NCBI GenBank assembly: GCA_009746045.1
Contig: RPFO01001042.1
Span: 1-64,000, forward strand
From: Mesostigma viride
Taxonomy: Eukaryota > Streptophyta > Mesostigmatophyceae > Mesostigmatales > Mesostigmataceae
Reading direction: 5' to 3'
Length of the DNA stretch: 64,000 bases
Part shown: positions 41,871-55,250 of the stretch, piece by piece
How the letters are laid out: every line of letters begins with the position of its first letter
Position numbering within the stretch: the stretch's first letter is position 1
The notes under the pieces: model-generated
Seen by the model: only the letters and a program-made list of their open reading frames with translations
The model's database searches: none
Told to the model about the DNA's origin: nothing
Position numbers and translations under genes: made by a program

Positions 41871-42559
41871 TCGGGAAGGTATAAGGCATTTCATAAAACG
41901 TGTTCCGGCAAGGATGTTGTGCGTATGGACGCTTCTTGTTGTGTGAGAGTGACGCACCCTCTCTTCGCAGCGGCATCACAGCGCTCGTGCTGAAGGGCCG
42001 CCAATGGTTTCTTTGCATTTTATCGTGCAGGGATGGAAGTGTTTTAGTGATGATGATGTTGGAGATATTGCCATTTGTGTGACTGCATGTAGATAGCTGG
42101 CACCAATGGTTGTTTGAGCTTTCCTTTGTTATGATGATGTGACAAGACTACAATGTGCTGAGCCAACCATGGTTGACACAACCGTGGTTGACACTGCATG
42201 CAAGCTACAGCTGTGTATATATACCATGTTCCTACTTGGTTCCTTGCCCTCCATAGTCCCAGTTTGTCATCCATGCCGGGGAGGACAGTTGAGGAGGTGT
42301 TGTTGAGTTGATTAGCTTGGTTGTCATCAACCTTACACTCTAACCTAGGAGAAACATAGGAAATGCTGCTTAGGCATATTAGGGCTACCATCGTCAAGGC
42401 TATGAACATATTTACAAGGCTGGCCATGCTGGAGGGATGATGAAGACATATGAGGTGCGTGGCCACCCCTTCGTACATTGTAAACATACTCAGCATGGTT
42501 TTGGTGCATGTTGGATGGCATATGAAGTGGCACTGTGGGGTTACTAACTTACTGAGTGG

Positions 42560-43140
42560 TCCTTAGCGCCTTGTCAGGTGGTCATATAGGAAACCCATCA
42601 ACTTGAGTAGTTCTTGTCACAATGACCCCCCACGTTGAGCATGTGTTGCCGTCAGCGTGCAAGATATATTATGTGTGCTTTGGTCAGTTTGCAGATGTCC
42701 TTGATGAAGAAGGAGGTGCTAGTGTGGCTGAATGGTTACTCTAATTTCCTTGTAGAGTCTACATGGGTGGCCGTCTTGGAATGGTTGTAACTTGGGCAGT
42801 TTTTGTCAGAATGGCGTCAAACCTTGAACATAGGAGGTACCGTATGTGCAGAGATTGGCAGCATGTGGTTTGGCCAGTTTTTGCATGGTTTGGATGGATA
42901 AAGGGGTGTTTATGTGGTAAGATACACTAAAAAACCTCCCTTAGCTTCGTCACAGGTGGCTACCTAGGAAATCCATCAACTAGAGCTGCGCTCGTCAGAA
43001 TGACCTGAAAATTTGGGGCTGCATGTCCCCCCACCTGTAATATTTGGGAATATATGGTGGAGCATGATATGATGTGTTTATGATTTGATTTTTTTTTTGG
43101 ATTAAAAAAGTACCTGTTTTGCGGGAAACCCATCAACGTG
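42560..43140 (+). repeat. Diverged tandem repeat of about 186 bp, three units
   Basis: Units start near 42567, 42752 and 42938. Recurring words are GTGGCTACCTAGGAAATCCATC / GTGGTCATATAGGAAACCCATC and CAGAATGACC / CACAATGACC. The rest of 41870-43985 is gene-free as far as I can see. Confidence 0.5.
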
Positions 43141-43984
43141 AGTAAAGATTCTTATTTCTTGGTCCCAATCAGGTAGAATTTCTCAAAAGTGGGGGAACTA
43201 TGCGGGAATATATGATTTGGTCCCAATATGTTTGCCCATTGTCCTAGGGAAAATGTGACTAAAATAGCGTCTTTTCTATTTTTAGCGCGTTACCGGTGTA
43301 TGGTGGGGGCTAGTACCCCCCCCAAGTAGCTGGAAAATTTTTTTAAAATCATATTTATGGTCCCCAATCATCATTGGATTTTTTGCACATGCATAGGTAT
43401 GGTTTCCAGAAAAGTGCCCTTCAGGCATGTCCCCTCCTATATATTAGCTCAGCGAGTAAATTCCACTTGTTAGTCGCCGCCCCCCTTCCCCGGTCTGCAT
43501 CATGCCCCAACCATATAGTCACTAGAGGGGGATATAATCCTCATCTGAGCTGTCCTCTACTGGCAGACGAGGCTGTAGTGTAGCGGCTATCCTCAGGGGC
43601 ATGATAACCTCCACCTGAGGACTTCTACCCTGCATTCTACCAATGGGCCTCGGGGCCCGTGGGGAGAAAACAGGAGCATGCCCCACAGGAACTTAGGTGC
43701 TTTATATCGCAGACGGCAGCCCATTTCAGTCTCCTTGTCTATCATGCGGGCGCGGAGTTCATGGGGAGGGAGTCAAAAGTACAAATGCTATCCATCAGGC
43801 CTGCGCTGGTTGTCTCTTTGATATGTCGATCAAGAATTTTCTCAACGTAGCACAGTGACCGCCAGCATACTAAGTGAGACAACTTTTCAATATTAGAGTT
43901 GTACACTAGAGTTGGCTTGATCCTTGCCTGTAAATGCCTGCCATAGTGATTAGTCTTTTCTTCGCGGTCCTTCCTCTTTCATTG

Positions 43985-44820
43985 TTTTTTTAAGGTGACG
44001 GTCCCGGCATGGTCCCGGCGCGAATTTTTTGGTGCCAAAAAAATTCGCGGTACCCGTCCGTACCGTGAAAAAGTGGTGCATGGTGGGCGCACCCCTACCA
44101 GAGCTGGCCATGGCGACGTGCTTTCAGGCAGACTAGAAAAAGATAGCTCTCTGAATGCAGAGAAACTGTGCGAATCTTAAAGACGATGAGTTTATTATAT
44201 GTTACTTCATAGCGGAGTTATTGCGTTTTGCAGTGTCGATGATATTATTGATGACCATCGCCACAGGGGTCCAATCTGAGATTTTCGTCGAGAGGAAGTA
44301 ATAAATTAGAATGCATGCTGGCGGCGGTGATTGTCAGGTTTTATGGGTCCAATTAGCGTCAAGGATGCGTTTAACTTTTTATTAGTAAATCTCTAAAACG
44401 TTTGCTGGGTTTCGGTAAGATTTCCGTCATTATCGGTAAGACACTTTCCAGGCTCGCGGGATGCGCGTCTTATTATTATTCCATGAATTAAGGTTGGTCT
44501 TTCTTGCGCCGCTCCAGGGGCGAAGGACAATGCCATTAATGGTACGATCGCGTGCTCAGCGTCACCTTATGAATGTTTCGCTTCCTTTATGGGTTATCAA
44601 CGCAAGTTTTGGGCTTCTTTCCGTGCAGTTAGCGCCAGGTAGCATGCCATTCCGTGCTGCGCGTTGCCAGATTCCTAGCACCTTTTTGTGTTTTTATCTA
44701 CGTTGCATGGATGGGACGTGTCAAAACGTGAGCCGTGGCATGTCATCAATTTTTCAGGGATTTGTTGAGTGGTTTCTTGGAAGGAGATTGCTAACAGCAC
44801 TCAGTTTTTTGTGAATACTG
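43985..44820 (+). repeat. Diverged dispersed repeat, copy B
   Basis: The partner of 41142-41870 in the same orientation. Its palindrome is a decayed version (GAATTTTTTGGTGCCAAAAAAATTC). No coding sequence is shared with copy A. The interval 44820-45321 shows nothing recognisable. Confidence 0.7.
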
Positions 44821-45321
44821 ACGCAGCCTTTCTTAGCAGCGGCTTCATTGTGGTTAGAGTCTCACAAAGTTGAGGTTGTTTCTTAGCAAACAGTTGCGCT
44901 GGAAAGAAAGGTGGCAGTGGTTGTTCTGAGGGGCATACTGCATGGGTGGAACTGCACGTAGGTACGTAGGGGTTATCGTTGTCTTGTCGGCCTTTCTCCC
45001 ACTGAAATGGGAGGGCCCTATCATATGCTATCAAGGCAAGCAAGGTAACCATGGTAAGAAGCCTTGGCAAGCAGCATGTATGATACTTATGCTTACTTCT
45101 CCATCGACTGTCTGTTGTTACCCTTGGTTAGGAAATGAGTGGATATGGCTTTCTAGATTGGACAGCTTGGTTTTGGTATGATGCTCACACCATAAACCAT
45201 GACAGTTCTCATGTGCATGCATGTCTTAAGATGCTTGTTGAAGGCAGATGCTTTCAGCTTAGAGATGGTGGGCACGTATGCAGTGGGTGTTATGGACTCA
45301 CAAGCATGTACGTGTAGCCAT

Positions 45322-45909
45322 TGTCACGTCCCGGCCCAGACACACCTAGCCTGAGCTACGTAGCGAAAGATCCTCCTTGCCGGAATTAGGAATAATTCAA
45401 GGTGGCCTAATGTAGATTGCGCTTCACGACGTGAGTCGTGAGATATCTGGCACCGCGGCGTGATGCCAATTAAGCTAATTGTACACACTTATATTGGCTA
45501 GCAATACCAATTACAAATGGATAATTGCCCCAGGCTCAATGTGAAGGCGTATTCGCACTTAACATTCATCAAACCAAGAGGACGAGACTCTCGTCCTTGG
45601 ACTAATTTAACCTAGGTCGGTTGCGGCGCAGATACAACGCCAATCCTTCTAGAACAATCCAAGTCAATCATTCCACGTAGGATCCGGGCCGACATCGACC
45701 CTCAACTACAGGATCCACGCATAGAACTACAGACGAACCCAGAACTGGCGCGGCGCCACTGCACCGGCCCCTAAAAGGTCAACCTAGGACCAAAATAACT
45801 AGTCCAATTCACACAATAACCAAAATCCATACAAACTATAACAACAGGCCAAACTGCCTTGGTAACTTATTCCATTGTTACGTCCGACCAAAAGGGCCGG
45901 GACGTAACA
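45322..45909 (-). mobile_element. LTR (588 bp), apparently the 3' LTR of a minus-strand element
   Basis: It begins TGTCACGTCCCGGCCC and ends GGGCCGGGACGTAACA, giving a TG...CA unit with 15 of 16 terminal bases inverted. It is followed directly by CTCCTCCCCCCCCCACG, whose complement is a purine-rich tract, as expected for a polypurine tract next to the 3' LTR on the minus strand. A second LTR is not in the window. Confidence 0.65.
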
Positions 45910-46267
45910 CTCCTCCCCCCCCACGGGGGTCGGTAGTCCCTACCGTACAAAAGATAGAAAGGAAACAAATAAGACTACACTACTATAAGAGTACTATGTC
46001 CCAACCCCGCATGGTTCACCCGCGGCCGGGTTAGTAATACCAGTTCCTCTAGAGGTTGATACACAGGACCAACCCTGACGTAGTAGCCTGAAATCTGGTG
46101 ACCGGATCATTCCGCTATCCGTCACAAAACTGTCACAACCACCTCAGTGTCCGCCGCTGGTGGCACGCCGCTGCTGCTGGGCCGCGGTGAGGGCCTGGCG
46201 CCCCATGGGAGTCATTTGTCTGATCATAGTCCCGGGGTGCGAGCACAGATCACACTCAAAGGCCACC

Positions 46268-46906
46268 TCAGTGGTATGGAGACACCTTCTGCCGCCCACC
46301 CGGCCTGGAAAGCTCCACCCACGTACCCGGGGGCCACATGGACAGGAACCCGGCGAGGTACTGGGGGTGGGTGAATAGAAGAGTCAATGCCGACCGATCC
46401 ACCACCCCACAGCGGTGCACGCTAACGAAGTTGACCCCCATCATAAAAACCTCCGTGCGCACGTGATCATCATTGATTGTCGCCTTCTGAGCCCCTGCGA
46501 AATCGGGCACCACCCGGTCCAGAAAGGCACGCCCCTCCGTCGGGGCCACCTTGGGAGGCGCCACCACGTGTCCCACCCCATCCACATGATATCGCCAATC
46601 CCACCAGTCTTCGGAACCAAACCGCACAGTATGCCCCACCACGAGGGGAAGATGAGGGTCGGCGGGTTGCGGTAGTGCCAGTGGAATCTGAGGGAAGAAG
46701 GTGATTTCTACTTGTTTCCAGTAGGCCCCGCGATCCACCGCGCACCAGGGGCCCGCTTGAAACACCAGAGGAGCGGGCAGATGCATGCCAGGAGGGGCCT
46801 GGAGAGACGAAGGTCCCTCGAATATCACACACAGCTTCTCCGTACGGGGCCCTGGCCCACCGTACCTTACCGCCCTACCCGGCACCGCCCGTATGAAATC
46901 CCCCAT
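46268..46906 (-). CDS. Unrecognised ORF beside the LTR
   Basis: The ORF encodes 212 residues and starts MGDFIRAVPGRAV. It is rich in Pro, Gly, Trp and His with beta-type segments (LCVIFEGPSS, VEITFFPQIP, VFMMGVNFVSVH). It could be the last coding part of the minus-strand LTR element because it lies between the polypurine tract and unrelated AT-rich sequence, but I recognise no Gag, Pol or Env motif. The opposite-strand ORFs are shadows. Simple repeats (ATTA)n and (GATG)n lie just right of it at 46942-47020. Confidence 0.35.
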   Translation of the reverse strand: MGDFIRAVPGRAVRYGGPGPRTEKLCVIFEGPSSLQAPPGMHLPAPLVFQAGPWCAVDRGAYWKQVEITFFPQIPLALPQPADPHLPLVVGHTVRFGSEDWWDWRYHVDGVGHVVAPPKVAPTEGRAFLDRVVPDFAGAQKATINDDHVRTEVFMMGVNFVSVHRCGVVDRSALTLLFTHPQYLAGFLSMWPPGTWVELSRPGGRQKVSPYH

Positions 46907-47264
46907 TGACCACTCATCATGCGAAGACCCCGGCGCCCTAGATTAATTAATTAATTAATTAGACTCGTGCTCCCGTTGGGGAGTCACGGAGCATTAACCC
47001 CGATGGATGGATGGATGGGTGCACACATTCCTACCGGTCTAATCTATCTACATTGGCTACATACTACATCTATCTAACAACATTCTAACTACAACATCTA
47101 TCTAGGCAGCCCTAGATGCTGCATAATTGCCCACGGACGTGGCGGCGGAGTGATCGGCCGAGGGGATTCCTAAGTGTTTGCTCAATTTAATAAATTTTAC
47201 TCAATTTTTCCACATGTGATTAAATCCTTATATTTGTCAATAAAGCAGGGGTCATCCAGCCTTC

Positions 47265-48120
47265 AGACCATGAAAATAGACCACCCACAAAAATTGGGCT
47301 CATTCTGAGCTCAAATGGTGACATGTGACAGCATACATGTGCAGTTTTTCGTCATTTTCCCCCTTTTCTTACATGAAACAAATATGAACAGTGAACAAAT
47401 GAACTCATTTCAGGCTGGATTCTTGCAGGCAGCATGTAGAGCATGAAAATAGACCACCCACAAAAATTGGGCTCATTCTGAGCTCAAATGGTGACATGTG
47501 ACAGCATATACATGTGCAGTTTTTCGTCATTTTCTCAGTTATCTTACATGAAACAAATATGAATAGTAGACAAATGAACTCATATCAGGCTGGATTCTTG
47601 CAGGCAGCATCTAGACCGTGAAAATAGACCACCCACAAAAATTGGGCTCATTCTGAGCTCAAATGGTGACATGTGACAGCATACATGTGCAGTTTTTCGT
47701 CATTTTCCCCCTTTTCTTACATGAAACAAATATGAATATTGAACAAATGAACTCATTTCAGGCTGGATTCTTGCAGGCAGCATTTAGACCATAAAAATAG
47801 ACCACCCACAAAAATTGGGCTCATTCAGAGCTCAAATGGTGACATGTGACAGCATACATGTGCAGTTTTTTTGTCATTTTCTCGGTTATCTTACATGAAA
47901 AAAATATGAATATTGAACAAATGAACTCATATCAGGCTGGAAACTTGTAAGCAGCATGTAGACCATGAAAATAGACTGTTTACAGCTCAAAAGGTGACAA
48001 ATGAAAGGAAAACAATGCAGTTTGATGCCATTGTCACTGTTTTCTTGAATAAAACATTTTTGTGCGACCAAATGAACTCGATCATGTCAGGCTGGAAACT
48101 TGCAAGCATCAACTGAATCA
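47265..48120 (+). repeat. 174-bp satellite array
   Basis: The word ATTGGGCTCATTC recurs at 47293, 47466, 47641 and 47814 (spacing 173-175 bp), with a decayed fifth unit to about 48120. Each unit contains GGTGACATGTGACAGCATA and TTACATGAAACAAATATGAA. The inverted orientation of the same satellite occurs at 57480-57737. Confidence 0.95.
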
Positions 48121-48318
48121 TGAAACTTCATGATTCAATCTGAGATGAAATGGGATGGCACAAGAGCAACCCAGGCCATCGACAAGGCACATGTCTCGGC
48201 TGCCAGTGGCACGCCATGTACTCTTTCAGTCCAGCATGAATATACAATAAGTACTAAGACATCACCTTCTACTAGAAGCACTGGCTCACTTAATAATACA
48301 TCAGAAACTAGTATAAGC

Positions 48319-49741
<1,423 letters not shown>

Positions 49742-49815
49742 CTAAGTTGACGGCCTCGCCTTTGTTTGTGTAGATCAAGCCACCAGATGTGGCTCGAAGC
49801 GCCGCCAGACCTGCG

Positions 49816-50955
49816 TTAATTGGCAGAGTATTCGCACACAGCATCTAGCCGATCGCGCAGGACGGTCAGGTTGCCAACCGTGGCGACAGCACCATCCTCC
49901 ATGAAGACGGGCCGAAGGGCCTGGGATTGTTGAGCCCAGTTCACGTAATATGCTGGGGGATCAGGCGTCAGCTTGGTCCCCCCGCTCTTGACAGCCTTTT
50001 CCATCATGTCCTTTCTTCCGTACGGTGTGTTGGCCAGGAAGATCCCCGCTCCTCCGGGGTACAAATGAAACCCAAGAATTACCTTGGGGAAGAGGGGTTT
50101 GCCAAACTCCTTATGAGGGATGGCGACGCAAACCAATTGTCCAACACGGAGATGGCCAGGGGAGGGGCCATCAGGGGAGGGAAGCCACGTCATAAACGCT
50201 GGAGCTTCCAACGCAAGTTGGTCGCCGGACTTGAGGTTCGCTGCATCAAAGCTGGCGCGCCGTGTCGCACTGCTAGCGCTGCCAGGCATGGCAGCTGCTG
50301 CCGGCTGGGCCTCGTCAAGGTTAGCGTGGTCTCCATGTTCTGCACCGCCTGCACACGGGGGAGTCGCGGAGTCGGGGGGGTGTGAGGAGTCGGGTAGGTC
50401 ATCGTCCACCACCCCCGCGGTCGACTTTTCATCACTCGACTGAACGCCCTTGCTGGCATCAGCCGGCATTGACGGCACGTCCTCCTTGCTGCGTGCATCT
50501 GATTCCTGGGTGGCATGGCCGTCGGTAGTATTAGGAAACACCAGCTTCCTGCCGGGTGCCTTGTGATGTGCTTTCTGGAAGTCGTCAATGGCCTTGCATC
50601 CGGAATCATCCATCAACATGCGCCGGTCTTTGTCAGTGTTTGGAAGAAACTTGTTAGCCTCGGACCCAGGGGCGGGGGGGGGAGTGCCGACATCACCTTT
50701 GGCAGTCGAATCTTGGAGGTTGGCAACCTTCTCGCCACCAGGGTCACGGCAGTCCGGGCACCACCAATCCTCACCATTCTTATTTCCGTCTATGCCCTTC
50801 ACGCAGATGGCATGAGCAAATCGGGTGCAATCTTCACCATTTCTCCCATGACATTGGTTATCTGCCCCATCTTCATGATCTAACACGCAAACACCTAAAG
50901 TATTTGCATAACACAGGCGTTTTGCCCTCTGGTTCTCAGTTTCACTCATTGCCAT
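49816..50955 (-). CDS. PHD-like zinc-finger protein
   Basis: The ORF of 379 residues starts with ATG at 50955 (MAMSETENQ). Residues about 15-70 have a PHD-type ligand series: CYANTLGVCVLDHE, CHGRNGEDCTRFAHAIC, then WWCPDC. Such fingers typically read histone-tail modifications. The middle is disordered (Asp, Ser, Pro). The C-terminal third is globular (VGQLVCVAIPHKEFG, KVILGFHLYPGGAGIF, PAYYVNWAQQ) and unrecognised. It is transcribed away from the DUF7869-like gene, with about 580 bp between starts, and towards the Gln-rich gene 75 bp downstream, with which it could form one spliced gene. Its function in a transposon context is conjecture. Confidence 0.55.
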   Translation of the reverse strand: MAMSETENQRAKRLCYANTLGVCVLDHEDGADNQCHGRNGEDCTRFAHAICVKGIDGNKNGEDWWCPDCRDPGGEKVANLQDSTAKGDVGTPPPAPGSEANKFLPNTDKDRRMLMDDSGCKAIDDFQKAHHKAPGRKLVFPNTTDGHATQESDARSKEDVPSMPADASKGVQSSDEKSTAGVVDDDLPDSSHPPDSATPPCAGGAEHGDHANLDEAQPAAAAMPGSASSATRRASFDAANLKSGDQLALEAPAFMTWLPSPDGPSPGHLRVGQLVCVAIPHKEFGKPLFPKVILGFHLYPGGAGIFLANTPYGRKDMMEKAVKSGGTKLTPDPPAYYVNWAQQSQALRPVFMEDGAVATVGNLTVLRDRLDAVCEYSAN

Positions 50956-51537
50956 ATCATATTATGCAGGCACGTTTTGGTAAACAATCGCCGGCGACGT
51001 TGCATGGTTTTGTTCGTGCGCGCACGAAGTAATTACCGGTAGTGCTTGGCAGGCTGTACGCACCTGCAGCCGCGCGCGCACAAAGACGACGGTCACTGTG
51101 CTTTGTTATTATTCAAATGCCATTTGCATGCGAGGCTCGGACAACGCCGCGGACTGTTTCAGAACTTCTTCACTTTGGATGGTCCTTCGTTTCTCGCATG
51201 TTCAGCCCAGTTCAGGCTGTACGGTCAGTGTTGGGGGTCGGTGAATGGGTTCTCAATGGAATTCTCAATGGAATGCCGCAACAGCCCATTTTCATTGAGA
51301 ATGCAAGACCTTTTTGCATGTTCAGGCTGTACGGTCAGTGTTGGGGGTCGGTGAATGAATTCTGAATGGAACTCTCATGCGCCGCGCTGAGGCGGCGGAA
51401 GATCGAGCCACAAAAGAGGCAAGAGAGGCATCATTGGGAGAGGCGTGCCAACCCCGAGCGAGACGATGTTGAATGCGATCAAATTGGCTGATTGCAATAA
51501 TTTCCCGGAGCTAGAATAATCGCTGGCGAGAGCTGCC
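50956..51537. promoter_or_regulatory. Head-to-head intergenic region with a 110-bp tandem duplication
   Basis: It separates the minus-strand PHD-like gene from the plus-strand DUF7869-like gene. TTCAGGCTGTACGGTCAGTG plus the next 17 bp occurs twice (51215-51251 and 51324-51360), with AATGGAATTCTCAATGGAAT-type words between. A shared bidirectional promoter is the simplest reading; no TATA box stands out. Confidence 0.4.
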
Positions 51538-54500
51538 ATGGGCGGTCGTGAAGGTTCAGACTATTGGAGGCGCCGTGACGAATATGGTGGGGGGCGCTGG
51601 AATTGGATGTCGTTGGAAATTGAAGAAGACCCTTGCCCCAGGCCCCCTGTTTTAGCCGCAGGGGATGAGGCAGCTTGCTGGAGAATGTTCGTTGCCGTTT
51701 TGGTGTTGCTGAGCCTCTTACGTCCCGACCACCAGGGGCCTGTCTTGTACAAGGGGAATTGATGCCCAGGCAGCGTCGATTCCCCTTGAGTACGAGGCAT
51801 ACAAGGGCGTAGTAGACGTTGATCATGACTTGCAGGTCGACCATCTGGATATCGGCAGTGATGACGATGATGATCTAGGTGGTGGGTGCCGCACAGCAGG
51901 ATTAAAATCGTCAGCAACAACAGTATTGAAATACGCCTGTAATGCCCATGTGATCGCGGCAGAGTTGCGCGGTCGGTGTTGTAAACATAGATGCATACAA
52001 GATCCCCAGAGCCCCCTGTCATCGTTTGTAATATGGGAGGCCGCACGTAGCAAATATTGGGGGCTGTCCTGCAATGAGCGCCGGGCGCTGGTGGTGCAGC
52101 TCTTTGTCGCTGCCGGCTTAGAGCATGTGACAGTCACCTTGCCAGAGTTTGGCCGACACCATGGGAAATATGAATGCTCCGTGCCCGTTGTGGCGGAGGT
52201 GCTGCTGCATGGGCGACGGCACCACGAGGAGGGGTGCCACCATGCGATACGACGCATGTTTGGCATCGCCCACTCCACGTGGAGGACATACATGGCCGTC
52301 GCCAAGGCGGCCTGCAAGCTTGATCACGAAGTCTGGGAGGCGGACACCCTCGACGCCGTGGGGTGTGAAATACCAGGAATCTCTCACGGTAAGAAGACAT
52401 GCTATCTTTCTGCCCTTCCTCCTTTTGGATGCAATTCACCTTATTGCTGCCCTGTTTTGAGAAATCTGTATGAGAAATGCTACTGTGCCTGGCAAGCCAA
52501 AAAAAAAAATTTGCCCTCGCGGGGGGCGCTGGAAAACCCCCCCAAAGGCGGCGGGCTCCGCTTTGCCTTTGCCGTTTTCCAGCGCCCCCCGAGAGGGGAA
52601 ATTTTTTTTTTGGCTTGCCAGGCACAGTTATTGTTGTTTCATTACTATGTTTAATACCTGATGTTGCTCTCGCGTGTGCATGTTGAGGATGACCCTGCAT
52701 GGATAACTTATATTCTTCATGCCTCTGTTGGTAAACTTGTCCATGTGATGTGTGCCTTGTGCAATGCAGGCGCTGGCAAACGCGAGCCGAGTGTTGTGCA
52801 ACAGCGTAAAGAATGGGCTGTGGACTGGATTGCGGCATACGTGCAGACGAATGGCTGCCGCGATCCCACACGCGACAATGTATTGCTGCTAGAGAAAGAG
52901 AACTTGAAAAACCTGTGGGAGCAGCAGTATTGTATGGATTGCATCGCGGTATGGTGGGGCAACCCAACGGAGTCGAAAATGATGTACAAGTACACGGCCT
53001 TCACTATTCTGTGGAACGACGTCTGCGAGGGCAAATACAGCGACGGCTTGAAAATAGAGATGCAGAAAAACCGGCGCAATGTGGGGATTTGTGGGCACTG
53101 TGTGCTGTACCGTACCCTCCGTGCGGCAGCGGGAACCAATCGGGAGCAGCTGGAGCGCATCACCCTGGAGCGGAATCGCCACCTGGCTGCCGTGGGAGTT
53201 GCGCGGCGCGAGTTTTGGAAGCGCCGCCGTGAGGGTGTGGATTGGCAGATCATATCCCTTGCGTGCGATAAGATCGACAGCAACAAGTCATACGTGCCGC
53301 ACATGTGCGCGAAACACGAGGGTTGGGAAAACGGAATAAACACATTGTTTCGTTTCTCTCTCTTTTGTGTCGCAGCCCACGGGTGGAAAACTTGTTTCTT
53401 CCAGGTGCTCCCCTGGGTGGCTGTGGCAGATCAGTCGGGGGGCATCACCGTCACGCTGCTCATGTGGGTGCTCTGTGAGCTCATCAAGGCCAAGCCTTGG
53501 GAGGGGAAGGGGCTGCCGATGCCTGATACCCTCCACCTGCAACTCGACGGGGGATCTGAAAATCGCAACGACACGGTGCTGCTGTGGGCGTGGTGGCTGG
53601 TGGCGTCGGGCTTGTTCGCGCGTGTCGAGATTCATCGCCTGCCAAGGGGGCACACCCAGCTCGACATCGATCAGAAATTCGGACAAGTTTGGGGGTACTT
53701 CAAGCTGGGGGCCAACGCACTGAAGGGTGCGGTGTGGCACACAGTGGAGGAGTATGGGGAAGCGGTCGTTGCCGCGTTTCGGCGTTCGGACACGTCGGAC
53801 CTGGGTCGCACCACGCCCGCAGGCACGGTCTGCTGGCCCATGGGCGCCGCCTACAACATCGCTGCGTGGCTCATGCTCTTGAAAGAGCCGGAGCTCGCGA
53901 ACTGGGCGATGTCAACGGATTGGGTGGAAAACCCGCTGACGGGGGAGGCAGAAAAAAACACCAAGTCCTGCAACTAGGTTCACCATCTGATGCTGCGGCG
54001 TGCTGCGGACGGGGAAGTCTACTTGTGGTATAAATTCCATGACTTGCTCGAGTGGAGGCCGGACGGCGCCGACGGCGAGCACCCGCTGTGGACTAGGGAA
54101 CACGACGGCAAGGATTTGTATGGGGTATTGGTGGTGGACGGGGAGAAGGTGGAGCGCGCACTTGGGACGGTGCCCTCGCTAGCAGGCCTGGATTTGGACT
54201 TCCTGGAGGGCAAGATGCCAGGAATCCAGAGAAAGATCAAGGGCTTGATGGCTGGAGGATACGCGCAGTATTTAAAGAAGGAGGGCATGGACTTGAAGTG
54301 GGAGGCCTTCTGGCCTCTTGTTCCAACTGGTGTGGCCACCGTGCCTGCTGAATGGCAGCCCCCCAAGTGGCCAACTAGAGCGGAAATCCAGGCGCTGCGG
54401 CGACCCAATCAGAGCGGAGCAGGCCCGAGTGCCACCACTGACCTGGATGCAGAAACGCGTCTAGCATTGGAGGGTGCTCGTTGCTTCGTGCCGCTGGTTA

Positions 54501-55250
54501 ACCCCGTTGTCCACGCGGGGCGGCCCGCTGCTGTGCGACGCGCAGAGGATGCAGCGGTCGCGCTAAAGCAAGCATCCGCTGCAGCATGGGAGGGCATCGA
54601 GGTGGGGAAGCCGGTGATGTGTCAACATCCGGGGCTAAAGGACGGCTGCGATCTTCTGTGCAGCCCCCTAATGCCTTTCACTCCTTTGCTGTACGCGGTG
54701 GCCCGCAACATCACCGGCGACTTATCGCCAGACGCCGTGGTTGAGCTTGAGTTCTACGGCTCGCACTCGTACACAACGCGGTTTTCGCCCTTCAGCCCGA
54801 GCTCGGCCCATTAATTCCCCCTGCCCGCCGCCACAAGGACAGGTACCCACACATTTTCAGTGAAGGCAAGCACAATCGTCTTGTCTTCGTGGCGTGCGGG
54901 GGGGGGGCAAGGTGCGCCGGGTGGGCTTGACAAGCAGTGGCACATTGACCCAGCACACGAAGGATGCTGTTGTTGGGCTCTCGCTCGACTGGATTCAGTG
55001 GGATGGGTACGGAACCCCGGCGATGGCGGAGAAGACGGCGGTGGGACTTTTCAAATCGCGTGTCATGGACGTGCCAGAGCCGGAATGGTTGGTGGGGACC
55101 CTGGTATGCAAGATATTTTCGGGCCCCAACTCGGGGGAGAAGCGGTATCATGGCCATGTGACGGCCTTTAGTAAGGAGCACGACATGGCCCATCTGCTAT
55201 ACTCCGATGGCGACGATGAAATAGTGGTGTTAATCCACTCACGGTCCTAA
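51538..55250 (+). CDS. DUF7869-like RNase H-fold transposase with Tudor/Agenet-like tail
   Basis: A spliced gene. The open frame 51713-52388 (acidic start, HVTVTLPEFGRHHG) ends at a GTAAGA donor. The acceptor before 52771 joins in frame (ISH-GAGKREPSVVQQ). The core from 53260 has the DUF7869 pattern: ACDKIDSNKSYVPHM (first Asp), LHLQLDGGSENRNDTVLLW (second Asp), EIHRLPRGHTQLDIDQKFG (His/Asp cluster). A second intron of about 63 bp may lie at 53316-53378. An in-frame TAG at 53975 interrupts an otherwise continuous frame to 54814. A shift leads to a last segment with LVGTLVCKIFSGPNSG and HLLYSDGDDEIV, like a Tudor/Agenet reader. The start is uncertain: ATG at 51538 is in another frame and needs an intron. 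Family is likely; transposase function is inferred. Confidence 0.6.
52482..52628. mobile_element. 147-bp foldback (MITE-like) element
   Basis: Its ends ACTGTGCCTGGCAAGCC and GGCTTGCCAGGCACAGT are perfect inverse copies. They are followed by A/T runs and then GGGGGGCGCTGGAAAA against TTTTCCAGCGCCCC. The arms of ~55 bp pair with few mismatches. It sits inside the first intron of the DUF7869-like gene. Confidence 0.85.

Noticed and set aside
42044-42496. Host gene on the minus strand (150-residue ORF)
   Set aside because: No conserved motif, overlaps low-complexity ATG-rich DNA, and alternative frames look equally coding-like.
47265-48120. Possible CRISPR-like array
   Set aside because: Unit is 174 bp with no conserved-repeat/variable-spacer pattern; eukaryotic satellite.
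53975-53977. Programmed stop-codon readthrough at TAG
   Set aside because: No supporting downstream readthrough context that I recognise; left only as an oddity.
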